From NCBI GenBank assembly GCA_034620365.1, contig JAQGEQ010000213.1, positions 1 through 64,000 on the forward strand: 64,000 nucleotides of DNA, in the 5' to 3' direction. This DNA comes from Pegea sp. RAD2-039 (Eukaryota; Chordata; Thaliacea; Salpida; Salpidae). How positions within the stretch are numbered: position 1 is the first letter of the stretch; each line of letters opens with the position of its first letter. The translations under genes and the position numbers were made by a program. A model generated the notes under the pieces. It was not told the DNA's origin and did no database searches. It saw only the letters and a list, made by a program, of their open reading frames with translations. Positions 36,881 to 50,069 of the stretch are shown piece by piece.

Positions 36881-37371
36881 TCTAAAGCAGTGATACAGTT
36901 GACTATCAAATAAAATTAAATTTTTTAAAATCAGCTAGATCAATTTAATAAAAGCTTCTGTTGAAATAAAAATATAGATGTTACGAAAGCAAAAAAAAAC
37001 ACGAAAACTTCTATCAAAAATAATTAAAAATAAAGACTTAAATATTTCTAAAAATCTTCATTATGTGACAATGTGTAATGCATTTCAAAAAATCAATTTT
37101 AGAGAAAAAATAGATTAAAATAATATTCTTAAAAAATTGGTTCCGCTACACTCAAATTGTTAAATAAAAAAATAAATATTGAAAAAAAAACATGTTATTC
37201 ACAAGAAAAATTCGAACTTTAAACCTTTCCAATATTCAAACAAACAACAACATATCTTAAAAAGAAGTTATCACTTATAACTTAGTTATCAACACTAAAA
37301 TGAGAAGTCAAGCTTTCTTCAGCTCTCAAATTAGGCAAGATGCTTTCTCCAAGGCCCGGATTTATTCTGAT

Positions 37372-37853
37372 TTATTCTATGAAGTCTTCAATCCCTTTTA
37401 ACAACTGTTCGGGATCAATTCTACACATCTAATCTTCCTTAACAGCTCTGTGTGGAAGGGATGTTATAAATTTTTTTTGATTAGTTCTAATGGTTTCATA
37501 TATTGGCACGACACTTCTTCTTATGTCACTAGTTTTTGTGATCCAACTTTTAGTAATAAAAACGTTGTCACTATTTCTACTTCGTCTACATGTGCCTACT
37601 CTTTCTGGTGCATCATCAACTAAAATTGAAAGTCATTACGATGACCAGTTAATGCTGCTGTTATTATTTTTCATTTAGCATCCCAAACATTTTCTGCACG
37701 CCCTTCTATACTGAAAATAGGTCCTCCGTTTGCATTAGTAATCTTACAATTAGTTACTCTCTTAATATTGTTCATGCAGCTTCTACCTCTACCGATGGCA
37801 AACTTTTTAAAATCACTATTAATTTCTACTGTATCAACAATTATATCAGACAT
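37372..37853 (-). pseudogene. KH-domain gene remnant, unit 2
   Basis: The KH frame (37853-37671) has KKFAIGRGRS: Ile to Lys before the loop, and the second Gly of the GxxG loop replaced by Arg. This should weaken nucleic-acid binding. The downstream half carries TAG at 37429-37431 where unit 1 encodes Trp. Confidence 0.55.
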
Positions 37854-40237
37854 TGTAATAAAAAACTAAGGCTGAAAAAATACTACCTATGTCTGCTGAT
37901 TGCGTTTCTAGAGTGAGCAAACGTTACTGCTGCAGCAGTTATAAGAAAAAAAGGCCACGTGATGTGAAGCTACATCAAGACAACTCCACGTTATCGATTG
38001 CTATTTTTAGTCTTGGCAAGCAATTCTTTAAACTGTATTTGGTTATAGTAGTAAATATGTTGCTTAAAGTAGCTGATATATCTTGACAACCTATCAAAGC
38101 TGTTAAAGTAAAAAACCTATTTTATAAATATCTTCTTAGTTATATTCTTAGTTTAGCTGAGCTACACAAGAAAAGATAAAAATTAGAAACTAATAAATAC
38201 GAAAAATAATCTAGCCGAAAAAAACAAATCCAAATTGAAGCCTGTATAATGAATTTTAAGATTTCTGCATCTTATTTTATATAAATGTTTTTGTTTAAAG
38301 ACGAAAGTCCAACAAAAAAGCGCCCCGATGTCTAAATCAAAATCTTGCTTATAACTTTGAATGATGCTTTTTAATTCTTTCAAAAGAATAAAAAACTCTA
38401 TTAAGTTTATAGAACATATTCTAAACCCTGTACCAAACATTCAAACAAAATTTCAAATATGTTTTATAGGTCAGCAAGTGACGTTGTAGCAAATTGCTGC
38501 TAATAGCTCTTTCTACATTGAAACAACTGAACTAGAGTGACTGAAAACATCATTAGATATAAAACAAAACAAGGCCACGCCTAAGGGCGTTGTCTTTTTG
38601 TTTATTTAAAAAATGTATTAAAACTCGGAGAGAATCTGATAAAAATAATTTAACCTTTGAAATACTTTAACTTGCACATAATGATATGCCTAATGCAAGC
38701 CTAAAGATTATTACAGATTATTTTTTTAACAACAGCTGTTCTTATCGTATATTTGTTGTTATTAATCGGTGCTGAAAATGTAGTAACTTATTCGTTTGAT
38801 TTTGTTGAATAAAACACTTTTTACAAGTCGAAAAATATCTTTTGCAAAGTTTTTTCTTAAATTTCATAAAAAATAAAGTAATTTTGTCAAACCTACGCTG
38901 ATTAGTTTAAGCGGTGGAAATATATATTGAAAGGTGGAATTATTTGTTGCTAGGAAATTTAGTTTACTGGATTGAAGTTGTATATTAGTAAGCTCTAAAG
39001 AAGATTGAAGTTTGAGATAACTGAGATATTACTAAAAAACCTAAAGTTTTATGTTTGAATATCTCATTCTTAATCATTTTCTAATTGTATGTATTTAAGT
39101 GAAAAACATATTGTTAAAACATGAGGAAATTGTTAATAAAGTTTTTAAAACTTATTTTAAATGGCTGACTTGATTAATTAGGCTGCTGTTAAAATGTTTG
39201 TTTCGGTGAGATTATTACATGAAGACTTTGAAAAGTTTCTCAACATTTGGAATATTAATGAAGTGAAGTCTGAGTTTAATATATATTTTTGAATATTAAC
39301 CTGTGTTTGAAAATAAATTATTTAATTTATATATAAATAAACGTATACTCATGGTTATTTTAATTGGTCTGTTATAAAAATTTGTAGTTTAAGCTAATAA
39401 CTCTTTTCTAAAAGTGAATCATCGAGTCTCAAGCTAACTTTGTTTGTTTATCGTGAAAGTGTTAATCTCTTGATATAAAATTTTCTAATTTAGTTTGATG
39501 TATTTGATAGAAAAACATATTTGTTTGTTGTAGAGACATATTGTTTTGCCAAAGGAGTCTTATAACTTGTTTTAACTGTTAGTCTCCATTTTAAATAATT
39601 TTATTTAAAGAATAGAATTTTAATATTTTCATAATAAAGTTACTAGCCTACCAGATAATGTATGAGTCTTCAAAATATAGAAAGTTTGAAATAACAGCAG
39701 ATAATGAATATTAAGGTTATTCCCAACAAGCTGAATTTCCTGTAATCTAATCAATTTTTACTAAATGCGATTCATTGTTTAATAAAAACATTATTTAGTC
39801 TCAATTTTATTTAGCAGTGTAATCTTAAGTAGATTAAAAAGTTTTTTAAAGAATGTAGGTGTTTCAATCATAATTTAACTTTTCTTTAAATAGTACAATT
39901 AAGTACATTGATCTATAAAATCTCATATTGGCAGCTGCATAAAACAAATTTTTCTTAAGCTGATAATATCAACTGTCGGGAAAATGCAAAACTGCTAATT
40001 TTTTGAAATGTTTATTTTTCATAAAATTACAACAACAACAACATGCATAGAAATAAATTCAATTAATATTTTAAGTTTTGTGATACAATTCAAATCTGTT
40101 AGATACCAAAACTAAAAGATTGAATTGAAAACATATTAAATTTATAAAAAAATATCAACAGATGAAAATATTATTAAAAGGAAACATTTTATCGAAACGT
40201 TTAGTCTTCATAAAAATCAAATATTGTTATTTTTTCA

Positions 40238-41816
40238 TTATTCGAGACAATATTTAAGTAGATAGGCTTGCGAGGATTCAATCCTCCCCAAGCAAAACAT
40301 CTCTGACATCTCCTCTACTTTAGTGTCACTTATTTTGAACCATTTGTTACTTTTTCTAATTGTGACTTCAAAATGACCTGTGTTAGATCGTGCACCTAGA
40401 TGAGATACAATTCCAGCAATCTTGTATCTGTTTTTACGAAGAGTTTCACCCGTGTCTTTGATTTCTAAGATTTCAGGAATGATGACTTTCTTATCATTTT
40501 TCCTTACTCTCCCATTTGTATACTCACTGCGCATTAGTGAAATATAGAAATTTTGTGGCACTTTTGAGATCAGTTTTGTCTGCTCTGTAATCCGTAATTG
40601 ACCACAGGGATCACATCGAGTTCGATTGACACCTGTCAGTAACTCCTTCTGAAGGCTGTGTCTTAACATATCTTGTAGATGATACAGCTTCTTAGGAAGT
40701 GGGCAGTTGTAGATCAAAAATTCTTCGTTTCGTTTTCTGCTTTCTCCACAAACCTTACACTTCAAACTTGTTTGAACAGAACCTATAAAGTTATCTTCCA
40801 CATATTTGTTTAATCTTGACATTTTAAGTAGCTGGAGAGTGGAAGCAAAGAATTCAGTGATATCTTCTTGCATCGACATGTCCAGTTCAAGAAAATTGAT
40901 GAGTTCAATTGGATCAACTGTTGAACTAAACTTCATCTCTGTAAATAATTCCTGGATCTTTTCAAGAAACTTGTTTTCATGTTGTGAGTCTTCTTTCTTG
41001 AACTTGAGTTGGTGAATTGCATTGTAAAACGTAGTATTGTGGAATAACAATTGCATTGTGCAATTGAAATAACACGTATTACCTTGGTTTATCAAACCTA
41101 CAGGCTTCATATTACGATGATCAAAACAGTGTTTCTCAAAAGAGCCGATTTTTACTTCTTCATGGTGTGTTTCACCAATCAAACCGATTGGCTTTATTGG
41201 ATCAGATGCAAGAAGTTCCGGGTTCGTTTCGGATTTTTTCACTAATTGAGGCATCACAATCAAGTTGTAATAATCGACTTCCATGTCGATAAAGAATCTG
41301 TTTTCCTTTTTATTTACTTTTTCAAGAAAAGCTGTAGCTTCATCAGTTTCTTTCTGTGGAATCAAGTTTGTAAGTCGTGTATTACCTTCCTTCATATGAG
41401 CAGTAACGTTTAAGTTCATTTGTAAATCAGTGTTCCGCTTTAAATTCCTACTCTTCTCACGGACAAAACTAGGAGTCTCTGGGAACTTTTGACGCAAGGT
41501 TCTCTTCTTAGGAGCGGGTGTGCTAAAAATAATTAAGTTTATGAAATATTTTTACTTATATATAATGATATTTTTGGTACAAAAGTATAAAAATAAGTGT
41601 TTACATTATTTTTGTATAAATAATAATATATAATAAAACATTTATTTGAATTATAGTTAAAGTAAGCAAAATTTTGAACAGTTTAATAATTAACATAAAT
41701 TAAAGATTTAATAATATTTATTGAAATTAAAGTTTAAGAATTTTATTAAAGCAAAACGCTTACTCATTATTATCGATGAGAAATCGTTTCTTGACTCTGT
41801 TGAAAGTTTTCTTCAT
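40238..41816 (-). CDS. Ubiquitin-specific protease (C19 family), unit 3
   Basis: Exon 1 41816-41764, exon 2 41522-40238, 445 residues, all catalytic and zinc-binding residues intact. It differs from unit 2 by Asn in HRNMKP and Lys in ETLRKNR. The Lys is shared with unit 4 but not with units 1 and 2. Confidence 0.9.
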
Positions 41817-42311
41817 TCTAAAGCAGTTATACAGTTGGCTATCAAATAAAATTAATTTTTTTAAAATCAGCTAGATCAATTTAATAAAAGCTTCTGTTGA
41901 AATAAAAATATAGATGTTATGAAAGCAACAAAAAACACGAAAACTTCTATCAAAAATAATTAAATATAAAGACTTAAACATTTTAAAAATCTACAATATG
42001 TGACAATGTGTAATGCATTTCAAAAAATCAATTTTAGAGAAAAAATAGATTTAAAATAATATTCTTAAGAAATTGGTCCTGCTACACTCAAATTGTTAAA
42101 TAAATAAATAAATAAATATAGAAAAAGAAACATGTTATTCCCAAGAAAAATTCGAACTTTAAACCTTTCCAATATTCAAACAAACAACAACATATCTTAA
42201 AAAGAAGTTATCACTTATAACTTAGTTATCAACACTAAAATGAGAAGTCAAGCTTTCTTCAGCTCTCAAAATAGGCAAGATGCTTTCTCCAAGGCCCGGA
42301 TTTATTCTGAT

Positions 42312-42793
42312 TTATTCTATGAAGTCTTCAATCCCTTTTAACAACTGTTCGGGATCAATTCTACACATCTAATCTTCCTTAACAGCTCTGTGTGGAAGGG
42401 ATGTTATAAACTTTTTTTGATTAGTTCTAATGGTTTCATATATTGGCACGACACTTCTTCTTATGTCACTAGTTTTTGTGATCCAACTTTTAGTAATAAA
42501 AACGTTGTCACTATTTCTACTTCGTCTACATGTGCCTACTCTTTCTGGTGCATCATCAACTAAAATTGAAAGTCATTAGGATGACCAGTTAATGCTGCTG
42601 TTATTATTTTTCATTTAGCATCCCAAACATTTTCTGCACGACCTTCTATACTGAAAACAGGTCCTCCGTTTGCATTAGTAATCTTACAATTAGTTACTCT
42701 CTTAATATTGTTCATGCAGCTTCCACCTCGACCGATGGCAAACTTTATAAAATCACTATTAATTTCTACTGTATCAACAACTATATCAGACAT
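42312..42793 (-). pseudogene. KH-domain gene remnant, unit 3
   Basis: The KH frame (42793-42611) keeps the intact GRGG loop as in unit 1 and differs by Val in SDIVVDTV. The downstream half has the same TAG as units 2 and 4. Confidence 0.55.
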
Positions 42794-45186
42794 TGTAATA
42801 AAAAACTAAGGCTGAAAAAATACTACCTATGTCTGCTGATGGCTTTTTTAGAGTGAGCAAACGTTACTGCTGCAGCAGTTATAAGAAATAAAGGCCACGT
42901 GATGTGAAGCTACATCAAGACAACTCCACGTTATCGATTGCTATTTTTAGTCTTGGCAAGCAATTCTTTAAACTGTATTTGTTTATAGTAGTAAATATGT
43001 TGCTTAAAGAAGCTAATATATCTTGACAACCTATCAAAGCTGTTAAAGTAAAAAACTTATTTTATAAATATCTTCTTAGTTATATTCTTAGTTTAGCTGG
43101 GCTACACAAGAAAAAATAAAAATTAGAAACTGATAAATACGAAAAATAATCTAGCCGAAAAAAACAAATCCAAATTGAAGCCTGTATAATGAATTTTAAG
43201 ATTTCTGCATCTTATTTTATATAAATGTTTTTGTTTAAAGACGAAATTCCAACAATAAAGCGCCACGATGTCTAAATCAAAATCTTGCTTATAACTTTGA
43301 ATGATGCTTTTTAATTCTTTCAAAAGAATAAAAAACTCTATTAAGTTTATAGAACATATTCTAAACCCTGTACCAAACATTCAAACAAAATTTCAAATAT
43401 GTTTTATAAGTCAGCAAGTGACGTTGTAGCAAATTGCTGCTAATAGCTCTGTCTACATTGAAACAACTGAACTAGAGTGACTGAAAACATCATTAGATAT
43501 AAAACAAAACAAGGCCACGCCTATGGGCGTTGTCTTTTTGTTTATTTAAAAAATATATTAAAACTCGGAGAGAATCTGTATAAAGATAATTTACTCTTTG
43601 AAATACTTTAACTTACACATAATGATATGCCTGTTGCAAGCCTAAAGATTATTACAGATTATTTTTTTAACAACAGCTGTTCTTATCGTATATTTGTTGT
43701 TATTAATCGGTGCTGAAAATGTAGTAACTTATTCGTTTGATTTTGTTGAATAAAACACTTTTTACAAGTCGAAAAATATCTTTTGCAAAGTTTTTTCTTA
43801 AATTTCATAAAAAATAAAGTAATTTTGTCAAACGTACGCTGATTAGTTTAAGCGGTGGAAATATATATTGAAAGGTGGAATTATTTGTTGCTAGGAATAT
43901 AAGTTTACTGGATTGAAGTTGTATATTAGTAAGCTCTAAAGAAGATTGAAGTTTGAGATAACTGAGATATTACTAAAAAACCTAAAGTTTTATGTTTGAA
44001 TATCTCATTCTTAATCATTTTCTAATTGTATGTATTTAAGTGAAAAACATATTGTTAAAACATGAGGAAATTGTTAATAAAGTTTTTAAAACTTATTTTA
44101 AATGGCTGACTTGATTAATTAGGCTGCTGTTAAAATGTTTGTTTCGGTGAAATTATTACATGAAGACTTTGAAAAGTTTCTCAACATTTGGAATATTAAT
44201 GAAGTGAAGTCTGAGTTTAATATATTTTTTTGAATATTAACCTGTGTTTGAAAATAAATTATTTAATTTATATATAAATAAACGTATGCTCATGGTTATT
44301 TTAATTAGTCTGTTATAAAAATCTATAGTTTTAGCTAATAACTCTTTTCTAAAAGTGAATCATCGAGTTTCTAGCTAACTTTGTTTGTTTCTATTGAAAG
44401 TGTTAATCTCTTGATATAAAATTTTCTAATTTAGTTTGATGTATTTGATAGAAAAACATTTTTGTCTGTTGTAGAGACATATTGTTTTGCCAAAGGAGTC
44501 TTATAACTTGTTTTAACTGTTAGTCTCCATTTTAAATAATTTTATTTAAAGAATAGAATTTTAATATTTTCATAATAAAGTTACTAGCCTACCAGATAAT
44601 GTATGAGTCTTCAAAATATAGAAAGTTTGAAATAACAGCAGATAATGAATATTAAGGTTATTCCTAACAAGCTGAATTTCCTGTAATCTAATCAATTTTT
44701 ACTAAATGCGATTCATTGTTTAATAAAAACATTATTTAGTCTCAATTTTATTTAGCAGTTTAATCTTAAGTAGATTAAAAAGTTTTTTAAAGAATGTAGG
44801 TGTTTCAATCATAATTTAACTTTTCTTTAAATAGTACAATTAAGTACATTGATCTATAAAATCTCATATTGGCAGCTGCATAAAACAAATTTTTCATAAG
44901 CTGGCGATATCAACTGTCAGAAAATGCAAAACTGTTAAATTTTTGAAATATATATTCTTTATAAAATCACACCAACAACAACAACAACAACATGCATAGA
45001 AATAAATTCAATTAATATTTTAAGTTTTGTGATACAATTCAAATCTGTTAGATACCAAAACTAAAAGATTGAATTGAAAACATATTAAATTTATAAAAAA
45101 ATATCAACAGATGAAAATATTATTAAAAGGAAACATTTTATCGAAACGTTTAGTCTTCATAAAAATCTAATATTGTTATTTTTTCA

Positions 45187-46765
45187 TTATTCGAGACAAT
45201 ATTTAAGTAGATAGGCTTGCGAGGATTCAATCCTCCCCAAGCAAAACATCTCTGACATCTCCTCTACTTTAGTGTCACTTATTTTGAACCATTTGTTACT
45301 TTTTCTAATTGTGACTTCAAAATGACCTGTGTTAGATCGTGCACCTAGATGAGATACAATTCCAGCAATCTTGTATCTGTTTTTACGAAGAGTTTCACCC
45401 GTGTCTTTGATTTCTAAGATTTCAGGAATGATGACTTTCTTATCATTTTTCCTTACTCTCCCATTTGTATACTCACTGCGCATTAGTGAAATATAGAAAT
45501 TTTGTGGCACTTTTGAGATCAGTTTTGTCTGCTCTGTAATCCGTAATTGACCACAGGGATCACATCGAGTTCGATTGACACCTGTCAGTAACTCCTTCTG
45601 AAGGCTGTGTCTTAACATATCTTGTAGATGATACAGCTTCTTAGGAAGTGGGCAGTTGTAGATCAAAAATTCTTCGTTTCGTTTTCTGCTTTCTCCACAA
45701 ACCTTACACTTCAAACTTGTTTGAACAGAACCTATAAAGTTATCTTCCACATATTTGTTTAATCTTGACATTTTAAGTAGCTGGAGAGTGGAAGCAAAGA
45801 ACTCAGTGATATCTTGTTGCATCGACATGTCCAGTTCAAGAAAATTGATGAGTTCAATTGGATCAACTGTTGAACTAAACTTCATCTCTGTAAATAATTC
45901 CTGGATCTTTTCAAGAAACTTGTTTTCATGTTGTGAGTCTTCTTTCTTGAACTTGAGTTGGTGTATTGCATTGTAAAACGTAGTATTGTGGAATAACAAT
46001 TGCATTGTGCAATTGAAATAACACGTATTACCTTGGTTTATCAAACCTACAGGCTTCATATTACGATGATCAAAACAGTGTTTCTCAAAAGAGCCGATTT
46101 TTACTTCTTCATGGTGTGTTTCACCAATCAAACCGATTGGCTTTATTGGATCAGATGCAAGAAGTTCCGGGTTCGTTTCGGATTTTTTCACTAATTGAGG
46201 CATCACAATCAAGTTGTAATAATCGACTTCCATGTCGATAAAGAATCTGTTTTCCTTTTTATTTACTTTTTCAAGAAAAGCTGTAGCTTCATCAGTTTCT
46301 TTCTGTGGAATCAAGTTTGTAAGTCGTGTATTACCTTTCTTCATATGAGCAGTAACGTTTAAGTTCATTTGTAAATCAGTGTTCCGCTTTAAATTCCTGC
46401 TCTTCTCACGGACAAAACTAGGAGTCTCTGGGAACTTTTGACGCAAGGTTCTCTTCTTAGGAGCGGGTGTGCTAAAAATAATTAAGTTTATGAAATATTT
46501 TTACTTATATATAATGATATTTTTGGTACAAAAGTATAAAAATAAGTGTTTACATTATTTTTGTATAAATAATAATGTATAATAAAACATTTATTTGAAT
46601 TATAGTTAAAGTAAGCAAAATTTTGAACAGTTTTATAATTAACATAAATTAAAGATTTAATAATATTTATTGAAATTAAAGTTTAAGAATTTTATTAAAG
46701 CAAAACGCTTACTCATTATTATCGATGAGAATTCGTTTCTTGACTCTGTTGAAAGTTTTCTTCAT
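45187..46765 (-). CDS. Ubiquitin-specific protease (C19 family), unit 4
   Basis: Exon 1 46765-46713, exon 2 46471-45187, 445 residues. The catalytic Cys, His and Asp and both CxxC pairs are intact. Distinct features are Phe to Ile in exon 1 (KKRILID), Gln in MSMQQDIT, and Lys in HMKKGN, which is shared with unit 1. The ETLRKNR segment is shared with unit 3. This mix suggests exchange among units. Confidence 0.9.
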
Positions 46766-47261
46766 TCTAAAGCAGTGATACAGTTGACTATCAAATAAAA
46801 TTAATTTTTTTAAAATCAGCTAGATCAATTTAATAAAAGCTTCTGTTGAAATAAAAATATAGATGTTACGAAAGCAAAAAAAAACACGAAAACTTCTATC
46901 AAAAATAATTAAAAATAAAGACTTAAATATTTCTAAAAATCTACATTATGTGACAATGTGTAATACATTTCAAAAAATCAATTTTAGAGAAAAAATAGAT
47001 TTAAAATAATATTCTTAAGAAATTGGTCCTGCTACACTCAAATTGTTAAATAAATAAATAAATAAATATAGAAAAACAAACATGTTATTCCCAAGAAAAA
47101 TTCGAACTTTAAACCTTTCCAATATTCAAACAAACAACAACATATCTTAAAAAGAAGTTATCACTTATAACTTAGTTATCAACACTAAAATGAGAAGTCA
47201 AGCTTTCTTCAGCTCTCAAATTAGGCAAGATGCTTTCTCCAAGGCCCGGATTTATTCTGAT

Positions 47262-47743
47262 TTATTCTATGAAGTCTTCAATCCCTTTTAACAACTGTTC
47301 GGGATCAATTCTACACATCTAATCTTCCTTAACAGCTCTGTGTGGAAGGGATGTTATAAATTTCTTTTGATTAGTTCTAATGGTTTCATATATTGGCACG
47401 ACACCTCTTCTTATGTCACTAGTTTTTGTGATCCAACTTTTAGTAATGAAAACGTTGTCACTAGTTCTACTTCGTCTACATGTGCCTGCTCTTTCTGGTG
47501 CATTATCAACTAAAATTGAAAGTCATTAGGATGACCAGTTAATGCTGCTGTTATTATTTTTCATTTAGCATCCCAAACATTTTCTGCACGCCCTTCTATA
47601 CTGAAAATAGGTCCTCCGTTTGCATTAGTAATCTTGGAATTAGTTACTCTCTTAATATTGTTCATGCAGCTTCTACCTCTACCGATGGCAAACTTTTTAA
47701 AATCACTATTAATTTCTACTGTATCAACAATTATATCAGACAT
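47262..47743 (-). pseudogene. KH-domain gene remnant, unit 4
   Basis: The KH frame (47743-47561) has the GRGR loop, as in unit 2, and in addition Cys to Ser in TNSKITN. The downstream half has the TAG nonsense and an Asp to Asn change. Confidence 0.55.
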
Positions 47744-48822
47744 TGTAATAAAAAACTAAGGCTGAAAAAATACTACCTATGTCTACTGATTGCGTTTCTA
47801 GAGTGAGCAAACGTTACTGCTGCAGCAGTTATAAGAAAAAAAGGCCACGTGATGTGAAGCTACATCAAGACAACTCCACGTTATCGATTGCTATTTTTAG
47901 TCTTGGCAAGCAATTCTTTAAACTGTATTTGGTTATAGTAGTAAATATGTTGCTTAAAGTAGCTGATATATCTTGACAACCTATCAAAGCTGTTAAAGTA
48001 AAAAACCTATTTTATAAATATCTTCTTAGTTATATTCTTAGTTTAGCTGAGCTACACAAGAAAAGATAAAAATTAGAAACTGATAAATACGAAAAATAAT
48101 CTAGCCGAAAAAAACAAATCCAAATTGAAGCCTGTATAATGAATTTTAAGATTTCTGCATCTTATTTTATATAAATGTTTTTGTTTAAAGACGAAATTCC
48201 AACAATAAAGCGCCACGATGTCTAAATCAAAATCTTGCTTATAAATTTGAATGATGCTTTTTAATTCTTTCAAAAGAATAAAAAACTCTATTAAGTTTAT
48301 AGAACATATTCTAAACCCTGTACCAAACATTCAAACAAAATTTCAAATATGTTTTATAAGTCAGCAAGTGACGTTGTAGCAAATTGCTGCTAATAGCTCT
48401 GTCTACATTGAAACAACTGAACTAGAGTGACTGAAAACATCATTAGATATAAAACAAAACAAGGCCACGCCTAAGGGCGTTGTCTTTTTGTTTATTTAAA
48501 AAATATATTAAAACTCCGAGAGAATCTGATAAAAATAATTTAACCTTTGAAATACTCTAACTTACACATAATGATATGCCTAATGCAAGCCTAAAGATTA
48601 TTACAAATTATTTTTTTAACAACAGCTGTTCTTATCGTATATTTGTTGTTATTAATCGGTGCTGAAAATGTAGTAACTTGTTCGTTTGATTTTGTTGAAT
48701 AAAACACTTTTTAAAAGTCTTAAATTTTACAAGTTTTAAATGGCTGACTTGATTTATCAGGCTGCTGTTAAAATGTTTGTTTTGGTGAAATTTTTACATG
48801 AAGACTTTGAAAAGTTTCTCAA

Positions 48823-49576
48823 TAATTGCTGAAATTAAAATTTGTAGATTTGTTTCTAAATAAAACTAAAAGTTAGCTTTCTTCGTTTTGAATTTTCAGC
48901 CACTAATAGCTTATACAAGGAAGTGAATGCAAAATTCAATATGTCTGCTAAAGGCAATGATCTTCAAGGGAAATTTTTTGATAAAGTATAGATTATGAAT
49001 CTTTGTACAAATTACTTGCTAGTTCACATTAAATAACATCTTATTTATGAAATATGTAAGTAAAAACTTTTAAAGGTATTATTTGTACTTTTAAATTTAG
49101 ATTAGTTCTTGCATATGAATATATATTCTATTTATGAATGTTAATTAAACGAAGAATGTAAAAGAGGAATAGGCAATTTTTCCACATTAATATAGAAAAA
49201 GTGATAAAATGTATTTATTGAAAGTACCATGAACATATAATTTTTCTCTTAAATCTTAGAAGGAGATTTTTTAAGTCTCGAACAGTTATAAGAGATGCGT
49301 TTAGCAGATTCAGCTACTAAGGTTTTTAGAAATTTAAAATACTTTAATTTTCATGAAGAAAAAAACGTCAAATGTTTTATCAAAAACCAACTTTTTACAT
49401 ATCTTGTTTAACTTATAAAAGATATCTTATAATCTCTTTTAAAGACATTACTTAAATACTCATTGCTTTTGCCAATAAGTAAAATAATGCAAACACAATT
49501 TAAGGAAATAGTTACAGAAACTGAATAAAAAAGATTATTAGTTAACAAAGTAAAAAATTTTGTTTTTAATCTTTAT
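48823..49576. other. Right flank of the tandem array
   Basis: AT-rich unique DNA. I see no supported coding segment. Confidence 0.4.
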
Positions 49577-49710
49577 TTAACTTTTTACAATATTTAAATT
49601 ATTTACTGTTTGAAACAACTCAATTGTGTTTTCAAATTGTAGTGTTTGATTGATTCGAATTAAGTCACGTAAGGCTCCTGGATAGTTTGAGCAATCTCTT
49701 TCGACAAATT
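49577..49710 (-). CDS. Orphan terminal exon, unidentified gene
   Basis: After a minus-strand acceptor (attcaaatag), 44 codons run to a TAA at 49577-49579. The peptide has ordinary globular composition (NYPGALRDLIRINQTLQFEN...) and ends NNLNIVKS. The exon starts two bases into a codon. A similar acceptor and start (attcaaatagagtatata) lies at about 49885, so the exon may have been duplicated. LINE copy C fills the DNA upstream; the rest of the gene is either beyond it or lost. Confidence 0.35.
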
Positions 49711-50040
49711 CTATTTGAATAAAGAATAAGGTTATAGGTTATTAGAATAACAAATTTATTCTGCTATTGCTTATAAGCTTTGATAAAACTGTTTTCAGTA
49801 AATGATTTTTATATTTTTTGTGCTTATATATGGATTAGAAATCAATTTGGACTTTTTAGCATCTTCAATTTCTATATACTCTATTTGAATAACTGCTAAT
49901 AAGCTGTGATTAACTTTTGTGGTGTATTTATTTATATTTTTACTTATTATTATTTTTTATTATTGTTTACTATATATTATGAACTAGAAATATTTATTTA
50001 TATACATATCACATACAATTATCTGACTTATAAATTTTAT
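49711..50040. other. AT-rich stretch before LINE copy C
   Basis: Contains the exon-like duplicate near 49810-49885 noted above; nothing else. Confidence 0.35.
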
Positions 50041-50069
50041 ACTTTGGTGGGTGTTACTAAAAATCTATC

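Larger units (their letters stand above)
29362..48822. repeat. Tandem array of four 4.94-kb units
   Basis: Head-to-tail units start at 29362, 34306, 39247 and 44188, with spacings of 4944, 4941 and 4941 bases, and are nearly identical along their length. Unit 4 lacks about 310 bases near 48720 and ends at 48822, where tttctcaa leads into unique DNA instead of the next unit. The left edge continues into sequence shared with copy 0 at 12.5 kb. Each unit carries one USP gene and one KH-domain gene on the minus strand. A CAAC-type microsatellite differs in length in each unit (30153, 35089, 40030 and 44970 regions), which shows that they are real separate copies. Confidence 0.95.

Noticed and set aside
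37889..38086. Plus-strand 65-codon frame (SADCVSRVSKRYCCSS...) in units 2 and 4
   Set aside because: Interrupted by TAA in units 1 and 3, no splice or promoter context, and it overlaps the region upstream of the KH gene.
38183..38440. Minus-strand 85-codon frame in units 2, 3 and 4
   Set aside because: Hydrophobic/Lys-rich composition typical of translated AT-rich DNA; broken in unit 1; no recognisable motif.
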